From NCBI RefSeq assembly GCF_003385775.1, contig NZ_QRDP01000004.1, positions 1,225,763-1,289,762 of the forward strand: a stretch of DNA of 64,000 bases. Reading direction: 5' to 3'. Position numbers and translations under genes: made by a program. Below the pieces are notes generated by a model, which was given only the letters and a program-made list of their open reading frames with translations, was not told where the DNA came from and ran no database searches. Each line of letters opens with the position of its first letter. The first letter of the stretch is position 1. Below, in pieces: positions 50,939-59,944 of this stretch. The stretch comes from Parasphingopyxis lamellibrachiae (GTDB lineage: Bacteria; Pseudomonadota; Alphaproteobacteria; Sphingomonadales; Sphingomonadaceae).

Positions 50939-51934
50939 ATGACCGAAATAAACGACCAACTCACCGCCGCCCTCAATGGCATTGTCGATCCAGTTTCCGG
51001 TAAAGGACTGATCGATTCCGAACGCGCTCCCGCCCCGCGTTTTGCAGATGGCATTGCCAGCGTTATCCTAGACGTAACCGATATCAATGAAGACAAACGT
51101 GCGCTGATCGAAGCCGATATCAACCGGGCGCTCGAGGCAATCGACGGCGTCAAAACCGTCCGGGTCGCCATGACAAGCAAGCGCACGACCCGGCGGATCA
51201 TTGCCATAGGCTCGGGCAAAGGCGGGGTCGGCAAATCGACACTCTCGGCCAATCTGGCCATCGCACTCGCCCGCCGCGGCCTTCGCGTCGGCCTGATCGA
51301 CGCCGACATATACGGGCCGTCGCAACCGCGGCTGCTGGGCGCCGAGGATCGCAAGCCGACTGCAAATGAATATAAAAAACTCGTCCCGGTAAAAACCGAA
51401 TTCGGGATCTCGATGCTCAGCATGGGACAGCTCGTCAAACCCGGGCAGGCCATTGCCTGGCGCGGTCCGATGGCCGGCAATGCGCTGGGCCAGCTGATCG
51501 ATGCCGACTGGGGCGACACCGAAACGCTGATCATCGATCTTCCCCCCGGCACCGGCGATGTGCAGTTGACGATGGTACAGAAATACAAACCGGCCGGCGC
51601 GCTCATCGTGTCGACGCCGCAGGATCTGGCGCTCATCGATGCGAGGCGGGCGATCCACCTGTTCACCGAAGCCGACGTGCCGATTATCGGGCTTGTGGAG
51701 AATATGGCCGGTTATGAGTGCCCGGAATGCGGCGCAATCTCCGATCCGTTCGGAACCGGCGGCGCAGAAGCGGCCTCCAAAGAACTTGGCTATGATTTTC
51801 TCGGCCGGATCCCGCTCGATATCGACATCCGACTGGCTTCGGATAATGGCGTTCCGCCCGCCGCAAGCAATGGCAGAAGTGCGGACGCCTTCAACACGAT
51901 AGCTGGAAAACTGACCGACTGGATGGATGGGTAA
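50939..51934 (+). CDS. apbC: Mrp/ApbC iron-sulfur cluster carrier protein
   Basis: 331 residues. An N-terminal MIP18/DUF59-like domain (~1-80, DQLTAALNGIVDPVSGKGL) is followed by the Mrp P-loop domain. Walker A is IAIGSGKGGVGKSTLSANLA, then GLIDADIYGPSQPRLLG and LIIDLPPGTGDVQL. CPECG (CxxC in YECPECGAISDPFG) is the cluster-binding pair at the dimer interface. It transfers [4Fe-4S] clusters to apoproteins. It is divergent from hflK with a 70-bp gap. The start ATG 50939 is chosen because it begins the domain; the upstream frame is open but not coding-like. Confidence 0.95.
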   Translation: MTEINDQLTAALNGIVDPVSGKGLIDSERAPAPRFADGIASVILDVTDINEDKRALIEADINRALEAIDGVKTVRVAMTSKRTTRRIIAIGSGKGGVGKSTLSANLAIALARRGLRVGLIDADIYGPSQPRLLGAEDRKPTANEYKKLVPVKTEFGISMLSMGQLVKPGQAIAWRGPMAGNALGQLIDADWGDTETLIIDLPPGTGDVQLTMVQKYKPAGALIVSTPQDLALIDARRAIHLFTEADVPIIGLVENMAGYECPECGAISDPFGTGGAEAASKELGYDFLGRIPLDIDIRLASDNGVPPAASNGRSADAFNTIAGKLTDWMDG

Positions 51935-51986
51935 CACCCACCGATCATTTCGAAGCCCGAGCCATTCCAAAACCGAGGAAATTTCG

Positions 51987-52403
51987 ATGCCGTTGACGAA
52001 CGACGAAGAGCTCAAGACCCTGCTTACCGAAACCAGGACTATCGCGATGGTCGGCGCATCGTCCAATCCTGAACGCGCGAGCAATCATGTGCTCGAATTC
52101 CTGCTCCACAAGGACTTTAAAGTGATTCCGGTCAATCCGGAAAGCGTAGGCCAGCGAATCCACGGTACGCCTGTCGTCGGCGCTCTTTCGGATATCGAAG
52201 GACCGGTCGACATGGTCGATATCTTCCGCAACAGCGAAGCCGCCGGAGAAGCGGTTGACCAGGCAATAGCCGTCGGCGCCAAGGCGGTCTGGATGCAGCT
52301 TGGCGTGATCAACGAAGCGGCAGCCGCGCGTGCCGAAGCGGCAGGGCTTAAAGTTGTGATGAACAAATGTCCGGCACAGGAAATACCGAGGCTGGGCCTT
52401 TAG
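51987..52403 (+). CDS. CoA-binding protein (YccU-like)
   Basis: 138 residues from ATG 51987, with GAGGAA upstream. It is a single Rossmann-like CoA-binding domain: IAMVGASSNPERASNHVLEF, DFKVIPVNPE and AVWMQLGVINEAAAARAEAAGL. The C-terminal NKCPAQEIPRL ends the family pattern. The domain is that of succinyl-CoA synthetase alpha; free-standing versions have unknown function. It follows apbC by 52 bases on the same strand and could be co-transcribed. Confidence 0.92.
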   Translation: MPLTNDEELKTLLTETRTIAMVGASSNPERASNHVLEFLLHKDFKVIPVNPESVGQRIHGTPVVGALSDIEGPVDMVDIFRNSEAAGEAVDQAIAVGAKAVWMQLGVINEAAAARAEAAGLKVVMNKCPAQEIPRLGL

Positions 52404-52409
52404 TCCGGC

Positions 52410-53186
52410 CTATCGAACCGACAGCCGCTCGGCTTCCTCGCGCAGCCGCTCAACCGCCGCCGCATGAATGCCCGGCGCGGTGATCAGCACGCCAAAGGCT
52501 TCCGCCGCATGGGTGTTGAATATCAGCGGCGCGCCCAGCGCATCGGTAACCGTTGCCCCAGCCTCGCTTGCAATCAGGGCTGCCGCGCCGACATCCCATT
52601 CATGGCCCCAGCGCAGAGTCGCCACGAGATCGGCCTCGCCCGCCGCCACCATGGCGATCCTCAAGGCAATGGAATTGGGCTGCTCGACGGCGACCAGGTC
52701 GGAGCCCTTCTCCAGATTGGCGTAGGGGATACGCGCGCCCGGAAGGGCCGTGCGATTGCTCACGCCGATCGGCAAACCATTGCGCGTCGCGCCCCCGCCC
52801 GCGCTGGCCATCCAGCGTTCGCCGCGCGCCGGAGCTTCGAGTACGCCGAAGATCGGCTGGCCGTCTTCGATCAACGCGACCGAGACGCACCAACCCGTCC
52901 GCTCGCGGATAAAGTCACGCGTGCCGTCTATCGGATCGACAACCCATACTCGCGATTTCCCGAGCCGCGCGGCAGTATCGACCGTTTCCTCGGATAAATA
53001 ACCGGCTTCTGGATCCAGCGCGGCCAGTCTTTCCCGCAGGAAATCGTCGACAAGCAGATCGACGTCGGAAACCGGATGGTCCGGCGATTTTTCCCAGATT
53101 TCCAATTCGCCTTGCCAGCGTTCAACCGCCTTCTCCGCCGCCTCGGCAGCGATTTCGGCTATCCGGGCGAGCGTGACTTCAGGCAC
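52410..53186 (-). CDS. inositol monophosphatase family protein (CysQ/SuhB-like)
   Basis: 258 residues from GTG 53186; a TTG at 53192 would add two. It has the lithium-sensitive phosphatase metal motifs: WVVDPIDGTRDFIRE (D-P-I-D-G-T) and LRWGHEWDVGAAALIASEAG. VDLLVDDFLRERLAAL near 40-55 and YLSEETVD contribute metal-binding acid residues. 3'(2'),5'-bisphosphate nucleotidase or inositol phosphatase or histidinol phosphatase activities all occur in the family; CysQ is favoured but not proven. The start overlaps the pmbA end by eight bases. Confidence 0.88.
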   Translation of the reverse strand: MPEVTLARIAEIAAEAAEKAVERWQGELEIWEKSPDHPVSDVDLLVDDFLRERLAALDPEAGYLSEETVDTAARLGKSRVWVVDPIDGTRDFIRERTGWCVSVALIEDGQPIFGVLEAPARGERWMASAGGGATRNGLPIGVSNRTALPGARIPYANLEKGSDLVAVEQPNSIALRIAMVAAGEADLVATLRWGHEWDVGAAALIASEAGATVTDALGAPLIFNTHAAEAFGVLITAPGIHAAAVERLREEAERLSVR

Positions 53187-54525
53187 CGGCAACCATCATG
53201 CCGTCAATCCGGAGGGTCGGCGCATCGACACCGCGAATAATCTCCAGATCATCGGCTGGCGTCAGTTCGCGGAACATATCCTTCAGATTGCCCGCGATCG
53301 TGATTTCGGCAACCGGTGCGCCGATTTCGCCGTTTTCGATCAGGAAGCCCGATGCCCCGCGGCTATAGTCACCGGTGACTGGGTTCACGCCCATACCGAT
53401 CAGTTCCGTCACCAGAACGCCCTGGGCGATGTCAGCGATAAGATCGTCTCGCGATACGGCGCCGGCTTTCATATGCAGATTACTCGTTCCCGCACCTGGA
53501 GGGCCACCAATCCCCCGCTTGGCATGACCGGTCGGTTCCAGGCCGAGCTGGCGGGCCGATGCGCTGTCGAGCAGCCAGCTGGTCAGTACGCCATCGTCGA
53601 TGATCGCGCTTTCGGCTACTGGCAACCCCTCGCCATCAAAGGGTCGCGAGCGCAACCCGCGCTTGCGCAGGGGATTGTCGAGCACCGAAACGCCGGTCTG
53701 AAAAACCTGTTCGCCAAGGCAATCGCGCAGGAAGCTCGTGCCCCGGGTGATAGCGGAGCCTGTGATTGCACCGATCAAATGGCCGAGCAGCCCACCTGAA
53801 ACGCGCGGATCGAACACGACTGGCATGGCCCCGCTTGGAAGTTTCGCCGGATTGAGGCGCGCGACAGTCCTTTCGGCGGCCCGCCGGCCGATGCTGGCCG
53901 CACTATCGAGATCGGCAAGATGGCGCGCTGTGCGATAGGCATAATCGCGCTGCATATCGCTACCCTCGCCGGCAATAACACTCGCCGAACACCCATAGTT
54001 CGACGCCTGGTACCCGCCACAAAAGCCGTGGCTGGTCGCCAGAGCCATGATCGACCGGCTGGCTGACGCTCCTCCGCCTTCGCTGTTCGTTACACCGTCT
54101 ACCGCGCGTGCCGCATCTTCAGCCTCCAGCGCGCTCGCGCGCAGAGCTTCGGGTTCGGCATCACAGCCATCGTCGATATCGAGATCCGGTAGGGCATTAT
54201 GAAAAAGCCTGTCCGCCGGTGCAAGCCCGGCATAGGCATCCTCGGGTGCTTCGCGTGCCATCGCCGCCGCACGCTCAACAAGGGTTGCTAGCGCATCCGC
54301 CGACAGGTCCGAAGACGATACACTGGCCGATCGCTGGCCGACAAAGAAACGCAGCCCGATTTCTTCCCCTTCCGAACGTTGCACATCCTCCAGCTCGCCC
54401 AGACGCACCTGAACTTCGGTGGACACCCCGCCAGAATACAGCACATCGGCTGCATCGGCTCCGGCATTTTTCGCGGAAGTGACAAGATCGGAGACGCGCG
54501 CCTGCGCTTCGGTGACGGTAAGCAT
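53179..54525 (-). CDS. pmbA: TldD/PmbA-family metalloprotease subunit (TldE/PmbA)
   Basis: The 448-residue protein has the family's extended beta sheet. Its motifs are ALATSHGFCGGYQASNYG, VVFDPRVSGGLLGHLIGAITGSAI, GVLTSWLLDSASARQLGLEPTGHA and GASGFLIENGEIGAPVAEITIAG near the end. PmbA lacks the zinc motif of TldD and acts with it to degrade peptide substrates such as microcin precursors and unfolded peptides. The TldD partner is not in the window. It follows ubiA by 46 bases on the same strand. Confidence 0.94.
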   Translation of the reverse strand: MLTVTEAQARVSDLVTSAKNAGADAADVLYSGGVSTEVQVRLGELEDVQRSEGEEIGLRFFVGQRSASVSSSDLSADALATLVERAAAMAREAPEDAYAGLAPADRLFHNALPDLDIDDGCDAEPEALRASALEAEDAARAVDGVTNSEGGGASASRSIMALATSHGFCGGYQASNYGCSASVIAGEGSDMQRDYAYRTARHLADLDSAASIGRRAAERTVARLNPAKLPSGAMPVVFDPRVSGGLLGHLIGAITGSAITRGTSFLRDCLGEQVFQTGVSVLDNPLRKRGLRSRPFDGEGLPVAESAIIDDGVLTSWLLDSASARQLGLEPTGHAKRGIGGPPGAGTSNLHMKAGAVSRDDLIADIAQGVLVTELIGMGVNPVTGDYSRGASGFLIENGEIGAPVAEITIAGNLKDMFRELTPADDLEIIRGVDAPTLRIDGMMVAGA

Positions 54526-54571
54526 GGGGGCGATTTAGGGAGGCGGTAAGGGCTTGTCACCCCGAATAGGG

Positions 54572-55489
54572 TCAGGCGGTCGCCCCCAAGACAAAACAGG
54601 CCAGTGCGACAAGTAGGCCCACTTCGCGGTTCGACCGGAACTTGGCGAGTGCATCCTTGCCATTTTGCCGGTGCAGCGTGATTATCTGCCAGCCTAGATG
54701 CAGCGCCGCCGGCAGCAATGCCGCCAACCCCAACAATTGCGGCCGAATCTGCCAGAACGCGAGGCACCAGCATATCAACGCGGCTATGTAGAAAAACGCA
54801 ATTCCGGCACGAGCATTCTTGCCAAATCTTCGCGCCGTACTTTTCACTCCGGCCAGTGCATCGTCCTCTATGTCCTGCAGGGCATAGATGGTGTCATACC
54901 CGATGACCCAGAACACGGAACCGGCATAGAGCCAGATCATGGCCGGCGCATAGTCGCCCGTGATTGCGGTCCAGCCGACCAAGGCGCCCCAGCTGAAAAC
55001 CAAGCCGAGCCAGGCCTGGGGCCACCAGGTGATCCGCTTCATAAAAGGATAGGCGGCGACAAGGGCTAGGCTGCCCAGCGCCACAAGCTGCGCCTCCCAC
55101 CGCAATTGCAGCAGGACCACCAGGCCGATCAGGCACAGCAACAGCAGCCAGATCCATGCCGCCCGCGCCGACACCCTGTCACTGGCCAGCGGCCGCGAGC
55201 GCGTCCGTTCCACCTTACGATCGAGATCGCGGTCGACGATATCGTTGTAGACACAGCCGGCACTGCGCATCGCGATCGCGCCGAGCAGGAACCACAGCAA
55301 CAGATCCCAGCGCTCCTGCGCGCCGCCAGCCAGCGCCACGCTCCAGGCACATGGCCAGAAGAGCAGCCACCACCCGATGGGCCGGTCGAAACGGGCCAAC
55401 AAGCCAAAGGGGCGCGCCGCGGCAGGCAAGGCGGCGATCAACCAGTGTCGCTCGGTATCTGGGAGCGCGGAGTCGGAAGCTTGGGTCAT
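54572..55489 (-). CDS. ubiA: 4-hydroxybenzoate polyprenyltransferase
   Basis: From ATG 55489 (GAGG upstream) the protein has 305 residues and eight or nine membrane helices. The first Asp-rich motif is CVYNDIVDRDLDRKVERTRSRPLAS (NDxxDxxxD) and the second is YALQDIEDDALAGVKSTARRFG (DxxDD). It attaches the polyprenyl chain to 4-hydroxybenzoate in ubiquinone synthesis, in the inner membrane. It is the first gene of ubiA-pmbA-cysQ-like. The family A palindrome lies just upstream of it. Confidence 0.96.
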   Translation of the reverse strand: MTQASDSALPDTERHWLIAALPAAARPFGLLARFDRPIGWWLLFWPCAWSVALAGGAQERWDLLLWFLLGAIAMRSAGCVYNDIVDRDLDRKVERTRSRPLASDRVSARAAWIWLLLLCLIGLVVLLQLRWEAQLVALGSLALVAAYPFMKRITWWPQAWLGLVFSWGALVGWTAITGDYAPAMIWLYAGSVFWVIGYDTIYALQDIEDDALAGVKSTARRFGKNARAGIAFFYIAALICWCLAFWQIRPQLLGLAALLPAALHLGWQIITLHRQNGKDALAKFRSNREVGLLVALACFVLGATA

Positions 55490-55504
55490 CAGGCGCCTCA
55501 TAAA

Positions 55505-55581
55505 CCGATTGCCCCGATCTTGTCGAAGAGCCGATTTTCCTTGAAGAAAGAACAGGGCTTGGACAGGCTTGGCCCAAACGG
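55505..55581. repeat. REP-like palindrome, family A copy 3
   Basis: CCGATTGCCCCGATCTTGTC followed by GAAGAG is the left arm (55505-55530); CAGGGCTTGGACAGGCTTGG followed by CCCAAACGG is the right arm (55553-55581). It has drifted further from the other two copies (mismatches between the arms). It sits between the divergent ubiA and rsmE. Confidence 0.75.
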
Positions 55582-55596
55582 AGTTTTGAGACAATT

Positions 55597-56343
55597 ATGC
55601 CCGCAACGCCCGCCTGGCCTCCCGGCAGCCTGCCACGGCTTTTCATCGATACGGCCCTGGCCATCGATGAAGAGATCGTCATCGACGCGGCCCAAGCCAG
55701 TTATCTGGTCCGCGTGCTGCGGCTGAAGGCAGGCGCGCAAGTCAAACTGTTCGACAACCGGACCGGAGAATGGCTCGCCGAGATCGCCCATATCGGCAAA
55801 CGCGATGCGATATTGCGGGTCGAGGGCAAATTGCGCGAGCGGGATGATGTTCCCGATCTCTGGCTATGCTTCGCGCCAATCAAGAAAGGCCGGATCGACT
55901 GGCTGGTGGAAAAGGCCTGCGAGCTGGGCGTGGCCCGCATGGTCCCGGTCCGCACGCAGCGGACGATTGTCGACAAGCTCAAACAGGAGCGGCTGAAAGC
56001 CCATCTGATCGAGGCCGCCGAACAATGCGAGCGAACAGCTCTTCCCGAATTGTCGGAATTGACGCCCCTTGCCGCGCTGCTGAGCGACTGGCCGGAGGAT
56101 CGGACGCTATTCTATGCGGCGGAGCGGGGCGGAGATTCGTTTCGCGCCGCGCTGGTTGCCCATGACGGACCAGCGGCCATCCTGATCGGGCCGGAAGGCG
56201 GTTTCACGGATGACGAAGACCGGGCAATCCGCGCCCTGCCCCAGACGGCACCCGTCTCTCTTGGCCCACGGATTCTTCGCGCAGATACCGCTGCGGCGGC
56301 CGCAATCAGCCTCTGGATGGCTGGCCGGGGTGACTGGAATTAG
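55597..56343 (+). CDS. rsmE: 16S rRNA (uracil1498-N3)-methyltransferase
   Basis: The 248-residue protein is an alpha/beta-knot methyltransferase. Family motifs are FAPIKKGRIDWLVEKACELGVARMVPV, AEQCERTALPEL, ILIGPEGGFTDDEDRAI and SLGPRILRADTAAAAA (SAM-binding knot). It methylates N3 of U1498 in 16S rRNA. An N-terminal PUA-like part precedes. In related bacteria it commonly neighbours gshA; here a P-domain/DUF11 gene lies in between. Confidence 0.96.
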   Translation: MPATPAWPPGSLPRLFIDTALAIDEEIVIDAAQASYLVRVLRLKAGAQVKLFDNRTGEWLAEIAHIGKRDAILRVEGKLRERDDVPDLWLCFAPIKKGRIDWLVEKACELGVARMVPVRTQRTIVDKLKQERLKAHLIEAAEQCERTALPELSELTPLAALLSDWPEDRTLFYAAERGGDSFRAALVAHDGPAAILIGPEGGFTDDEDRAIRALPQTAPVSLGPRILRADTAAAAAISLWMAGRGDWN

Positions 56344-56349
56344 CTGGTT

Positions 56350-56443
56350 CACAATATTTATCTAAAGATCGTAGGTGCTTGGAGCGGATATCGGTCCCCA
56401 GAGACGGCATGATCCCGCTTGTAAGATTTAGCACAATATTTAC
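56350..56443. repeat. 11-bp direct repeat in the AT-rich gap after rsmE
   Basis: CACAATATTTA occurs at 56350-56360 and again at 56433-56443, 83 bases apart, in the 133-bp gap between rsmE and the P-domain gene. The gap is AT-richer than its surroundings. The second copy is about 35 bases before the ATG at 56477, where a promoter would lie. No further claim. Confidence 0.5.
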
Positions 56444-56476
56444 CAAAAATTAGCGGGCTTTCGCTATTCCGGCCCC

Positions 56477-58459
56477 ATGCATAGTCGGGGGATCATTGCA
56501 CAAATTCGAAGTTTCGATTTCAGCTTTGTCGTGCTGAAGTCGTGGCTATATCTGTGCGCGGCGTTCATCGGGAGCTTTTTCGCCGTCGCCGCCCATGCGC
56601 AAACGACAGTCTACACCAACTCAATAGACGGCGCGGTCAACGAAACCGCAACGCCCTGCAGCGCTTCGGGCTATCTGGTGCGGAATTTCTCGGTTGGCAC
56701 CAGCTATATCGTTTCCGATGTCGATATCGGCGTTCTGCTCGCCCACACATACCGGGGCGACTTGCTCATGTATCTCAGCTCCCCATCCGGTACCCGGGTG
56801 CAGATTTTCACCGGCACCGGAGACGGCGCGAACAATTTCAACGTGCGGATGGATGGTTCGGCAGGAACCTCCGTCACAACCCATACAGCCGACGACACTG
56901 CGACTGCTGGAACCACCGTTCCACCCTATCAGCGCAGTTTTGCACCGGCCAACGCGCTGTCCGCGTTCAACGGGCAGAATTCGCTGGGCACCTGGCAACT
57001 GGAAATCTGTGATCGCTACAATCAGGATTCGGGAAATTTCTACCAGGCGGACCTGTTTCTTACACAGACCCCGACCAATTATGCCGATCTCACACTTTCG
57101 AAATCGGTCAGCAACAGCAGCCCGGCGAACGGGACAAGCATCACCTACACGCTCTCGCTCACCAATTCGGGCGGTTCGCCCCAGACCGCGACAGCGGTAT
57201 CGGTTGCCGACAGCCTGCCGCTTGGTGTCAGCTATTCCAGCCATTCGGGCTATGGCACCTATAACAGCGGCAGCGGGACCTGGACCGTGCCGTCTATCGC
57301 CCCCGGGCAAACGCGAACGCTGACCATCACGGCTACCGTCACGGCGACCTCGGGTGCCACCGTCACCAACACTGCCGAAGTCTCGGCATCATCGGTTGCC
57401 GACAGTGATTCAACGCCCGGCAACGGCGTTTCGAGCGAAGACGATTATGACACGGCGACCTTCACGGTTTCGGGCACACGCACAGCCGGCACGCCGCCAA
57501 GCCTCTCCGCCGTCTGCCTGCCGATCAACCGGACCCTGTTCGACTGGAACACCCGCAGCTGGACGGCCGGCGCGCTCAATGCGAGCTATAACGTCGCCAA
57601 TATCGGCACGATCATTTTCGATATCTCGACGAATGGCACCTTCGTAAACTCCACGCCGGATGACACGAGCAGCAATACAGGCGGGTTCGGCGGGACACAG
57701 CAGGCCCTGTACCAGTATCTGGAATATTCGAACCGCGACCAGGTCGCGACCACAGTCCTCACCCTGCCGACGGCAGTGCCCGGCCTGCAGTTCACGGTGT
57801 TCGACATCGACTTTGCCGCCAATGATTTCGCAGACAAGCTGACGGTGACGGGCACATTCAACGGCTCGCCGGTGACACCCGTCCTGACCAACGGCATTGC
57901 CAACTATGTGATCGGCAATGTCGCAATCGGCGATGCCGGGTCCGGCGGGAGCTCCGCCGATGGCAATGTCGTCGTCACCTTCCTCTCGCCGGTCGACACG
58001 GTGACGATAGTCTATGGCAACCACACAACCGCGCCTGCGGATCCCGACGGCCAGGCGGCGTCGATCTACGACTTCAATTTCTGCAATCCCGAAACGACAC
58101 TCAGCGTCACCAAAATCAGCTCCCTCATCAGCGATCCAGTCAATGCCACAACCGATCCCTATGCCATTCCTGGCGCTGTGATCGAATATTGCATCCTGAT
58201 ATCGAACCCGGGTTCGGCAACGGCGACATCGGTGACGGCGACCGACGCGCTGCCCGCCGATATCACCTATACCGCCGGATCGTTGAACAGCGGCCCGAAC
58301 TGCGCAGCTGCATCCACCGCCGAGGACGACAACGCGACGGGAGCTGACGAAAGCGATCCCTTCGGCGCATCGATCAGCGGCACGACGATCACCGCCACCG
58401 CCGCCTCCCTCGGACCCAGCGCGGCTTTTGCCCTCAAATTCCGGGCGACCGTCGACTAG
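56477..58459 (+). CDS. secreted P-domain/DUF11 repeat protein
   Basis: The 660-residue protein has a signal peptide (SWLYLCAAFIGSFFAVAAHA). A proprotein convertase P (Homo B) domain (~70-195) has YRGDLLMYLSSPSGTRVQIF and SLGTWQLEICDRYNQDSGNF. A DUF11 repeat (~200-310) has YTLSLTNSGGSPQTATAVSV. A middle beta domain with FTVFDIDFAANDFADKLTV follows (~360-545). The last ~100 residues are a second DUF11-like repeat (ATSVTATDALPADITYTAGS) ending abruptly at FRATVD. All are cell-surface or secreted modules. No anchor or sorting signal is seen at the end. It stands between rsmE and gshA, which are usually neighbours. Confidence 0.85.
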   Translation: MHSRGIIAQIRSFDFSFVVLKSWLYLCAAFIGSFFAVAAHAQTTVYTNSIDGAVNETATPCSASGYLVRNFSVGTSYIVSDVDIGVLLAHTYRGDLLMYLSSPSGTRVQIFTGTGDGANNFNVRMDGSAGTSVTTHTADDTATAGTTVPPYQRSFAPANALSAFNGQNSLGTWQLEICDRYNQDSGNFYQADLFLTQTPTNYADLTLSKSVSNSSPANGTSITYTLSLTNSGGSPQTATAVSVADSLPLGVSYSSHSGYGTYNSGSGTWTVPSIAPGQTRTLTITATVTATSGATVTNTAEVSASSVADSDSTPGNGVSSEDDYDTATFTVSGTRTAGTPPSLSAVCLPINRTLFDWNTRSWTAGALNASYNVANIGTIIFDISTNGTFVNSTPDDTSSNTGGFGGTQQALYQYLEYSNRDQVATTVLTLPTAVPGLQFTVFDIDFAANDFADKLTVTGTFNGSPVTPVLTNGIANYVIGNVAIGDAGSGGSSADGNVVVTFLSPVDTVTIVYGNHTTAPADPDGQAASIYDFNFCNPETTLSVTKISSLISDPVNATTDPYAIPGAVIEYCILISNPGSATATSVTATDALPADITYTAGSLNSGPNCAAASTAEDDNATGADESDPFGASISGTTITATAASLGPSAAFALKFRATVD

Positions 58460-58567
58460 GCCTGACGAAGCTGAGGCGTCCCGCCAACCAGTATCGACGC
58501 CTTTTCTTGGACCCCGCCAAGCCTTCCTATACTGGTGCGCAGCATCCAACATGGCTAAAGGCGATCC

Positions 58568-59941
58568 ATGAGCACGAAAACAGTTTCAAAAAGCGACGCA
58601 CCACCCATCGAAAACCGCGAAGAGCTGCTGAGCGTGTTTGCCGGCGGCGAAAAGCCAGTCGATGAATGGCTGATCGGCACCGAGCATGAGAAGTTCGTCT
58701 ATTGCCGCGGCGATTACCACGCCCCCTCTTACGACGAACCCGGTGGCATCCGGGACCTGCTCCTCGCGCTGACCGAGTTCGGCTGGGAGCCGATCGAGGA
58801 AAATGGCAAGGTCATCGCGATGCGCGGCGCCGACGGCACGGTGAGCCTGGAACCGGCCGGCCAGCTTGAACTGTCCGGTGCGGCGCTCGACAATCTGCAC
58901 GAGACCTGCGCCGAAACCGGCCGCCATCTCGAACAGGTCAAAGCCATCGGCGCAAAGACCGGCAAGGGCTTTCTCGGTCTGGGCATGTGGCCGGACAAGA
59001 CCCGCGCCGAACTGCCCATCATGCCCAAGGGGCGTTACGGCATCATGCTCGATTACATGCCGAAAAAGGGCAATCTCGGGCTCGACATGATGCTGCGCAC
59101 CTGCACCATCCAGACCAATCTCGACTATGCGAGCGAGGCGGACATGGCGCAGAAATTCCGCGTCGCGCTGGCCCTCCAGCCGCTCGGCACCGCGCTGTTC
59201 GCCAACTCGCCCTTCACCGAGGGCAAGCCCAACGGATACCTCTCCTATCGCAGCCATATCTGGTCCGACACCGACCCGGACCGCACCGGCATGCTGCCCT
59301 TCGTTTTCGAGGACGGTTTCGGTTATGAGCGCTATGCCGATTACGCGCTCGATGTGCCGATGTATTTCGTCTATCGCGACGGGAAATATCTCGACGCCTC
59401 GGGCCTCGATTTCCGCGATTTTCTGAACGGCGAACTACCGATCCTGCCCGGCGAGAAGCCGACGCTGGAGGACTGGAACGATCATCTCTCGACGATCTTC
59501 CCCGAGGTCCGCCTCAAAAGCTTCCTCGAAATGCGTGGATCGGACGGCGGCCCGTGGAACCGGATTTGCGCCCTGCCCGCGCTCTGGGTCGGCCTGCTCT
59601 ACGATCAGGGCGCGCTCGATGCGGCCTGGGACATGGTGAAGGGCTGGACGCTGGAAGAGCGTGAGGCGCTGCGCGATAGCGTCCCTAAACTCGGTCTGAA
59701 AGCGCCGGTGCCGGGCGGCCGCTCCCTGGGCGATATCGCCCCCGGAATCCTCGACATCGCCACCGCCGGGCTCAGCGCGCGTGGCCGCCTCAACGGCAGC
59801 GGCGACAATGAAAGCGGCTTTCTCGATCCGCTGCGCGAGATCGTCGCCAGCGGCAAGACCCCCGCTGAACGCCTGCTGGAGCGCTATCACGGCGCCTGGG
59901 GCGGCGACGTGACCAAAGTGTATGAGGAAGAGAGTTTTTAA
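58568..59941 (+). CDS. gshA: glutamate-cysteine ligase
   Basis: 457 residues of the plant/alphaproteobacterial GCS2 type. N-terminal WLIGTEHEKFVYCRG gives substrate Glu/His contacts, SLEPAGQLELSGA is the family motif, and GFLGLGMWPDKTRAELPIMPKGRYGIM and CTIQTNLDYASEADMAQKFRVAL follow. It joins glutamate and cysteine, the first step of glutathione synthesis, and is the rate-limiting enzyme. gshB is not in the window. The NAT gene follows after three bases. Confidence 0.96.
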   Translation: MSTKTVSKSDAPPIENREELLSVFAGGEKPVDEWLIGTEHEKFVYCRGDYHAPSYDEPGGIRDLLLALTEFGWEPIEENGKVIAMRGADGTVSLEPAGQLELSGAALDNLHETCAETGRHLEQVKAIGAKTGKGFLGLGMWPDKTRAELPIMPKGRYGIMLDYMPKKGNLGLDMMLRTCTIQTNLDYASEADMAQKFRVALALQPLGTALFANSPFTEGKPNGYLSYRSHIWSDTDPDRTGMLPFVFEDGFGYERYADYALDVPMYFVYRDGKYLDASGLDFRDFLNGELPILPGEKPTLEDWNDHLSTIFPEVRLKSFLEMRGSDGGPWNRICALPALWVGLLYDQGALDAAWDMVKGWTLEEREALRDSVPKLGLKAPVPGGRSLGDIAPGILDIATAGLSARGRLNGSGDNESGFLDPLREIVASGKTPAERLLERYHGAWGGDVTKVYEEESF

Positions 59942-59944
59942 GCC

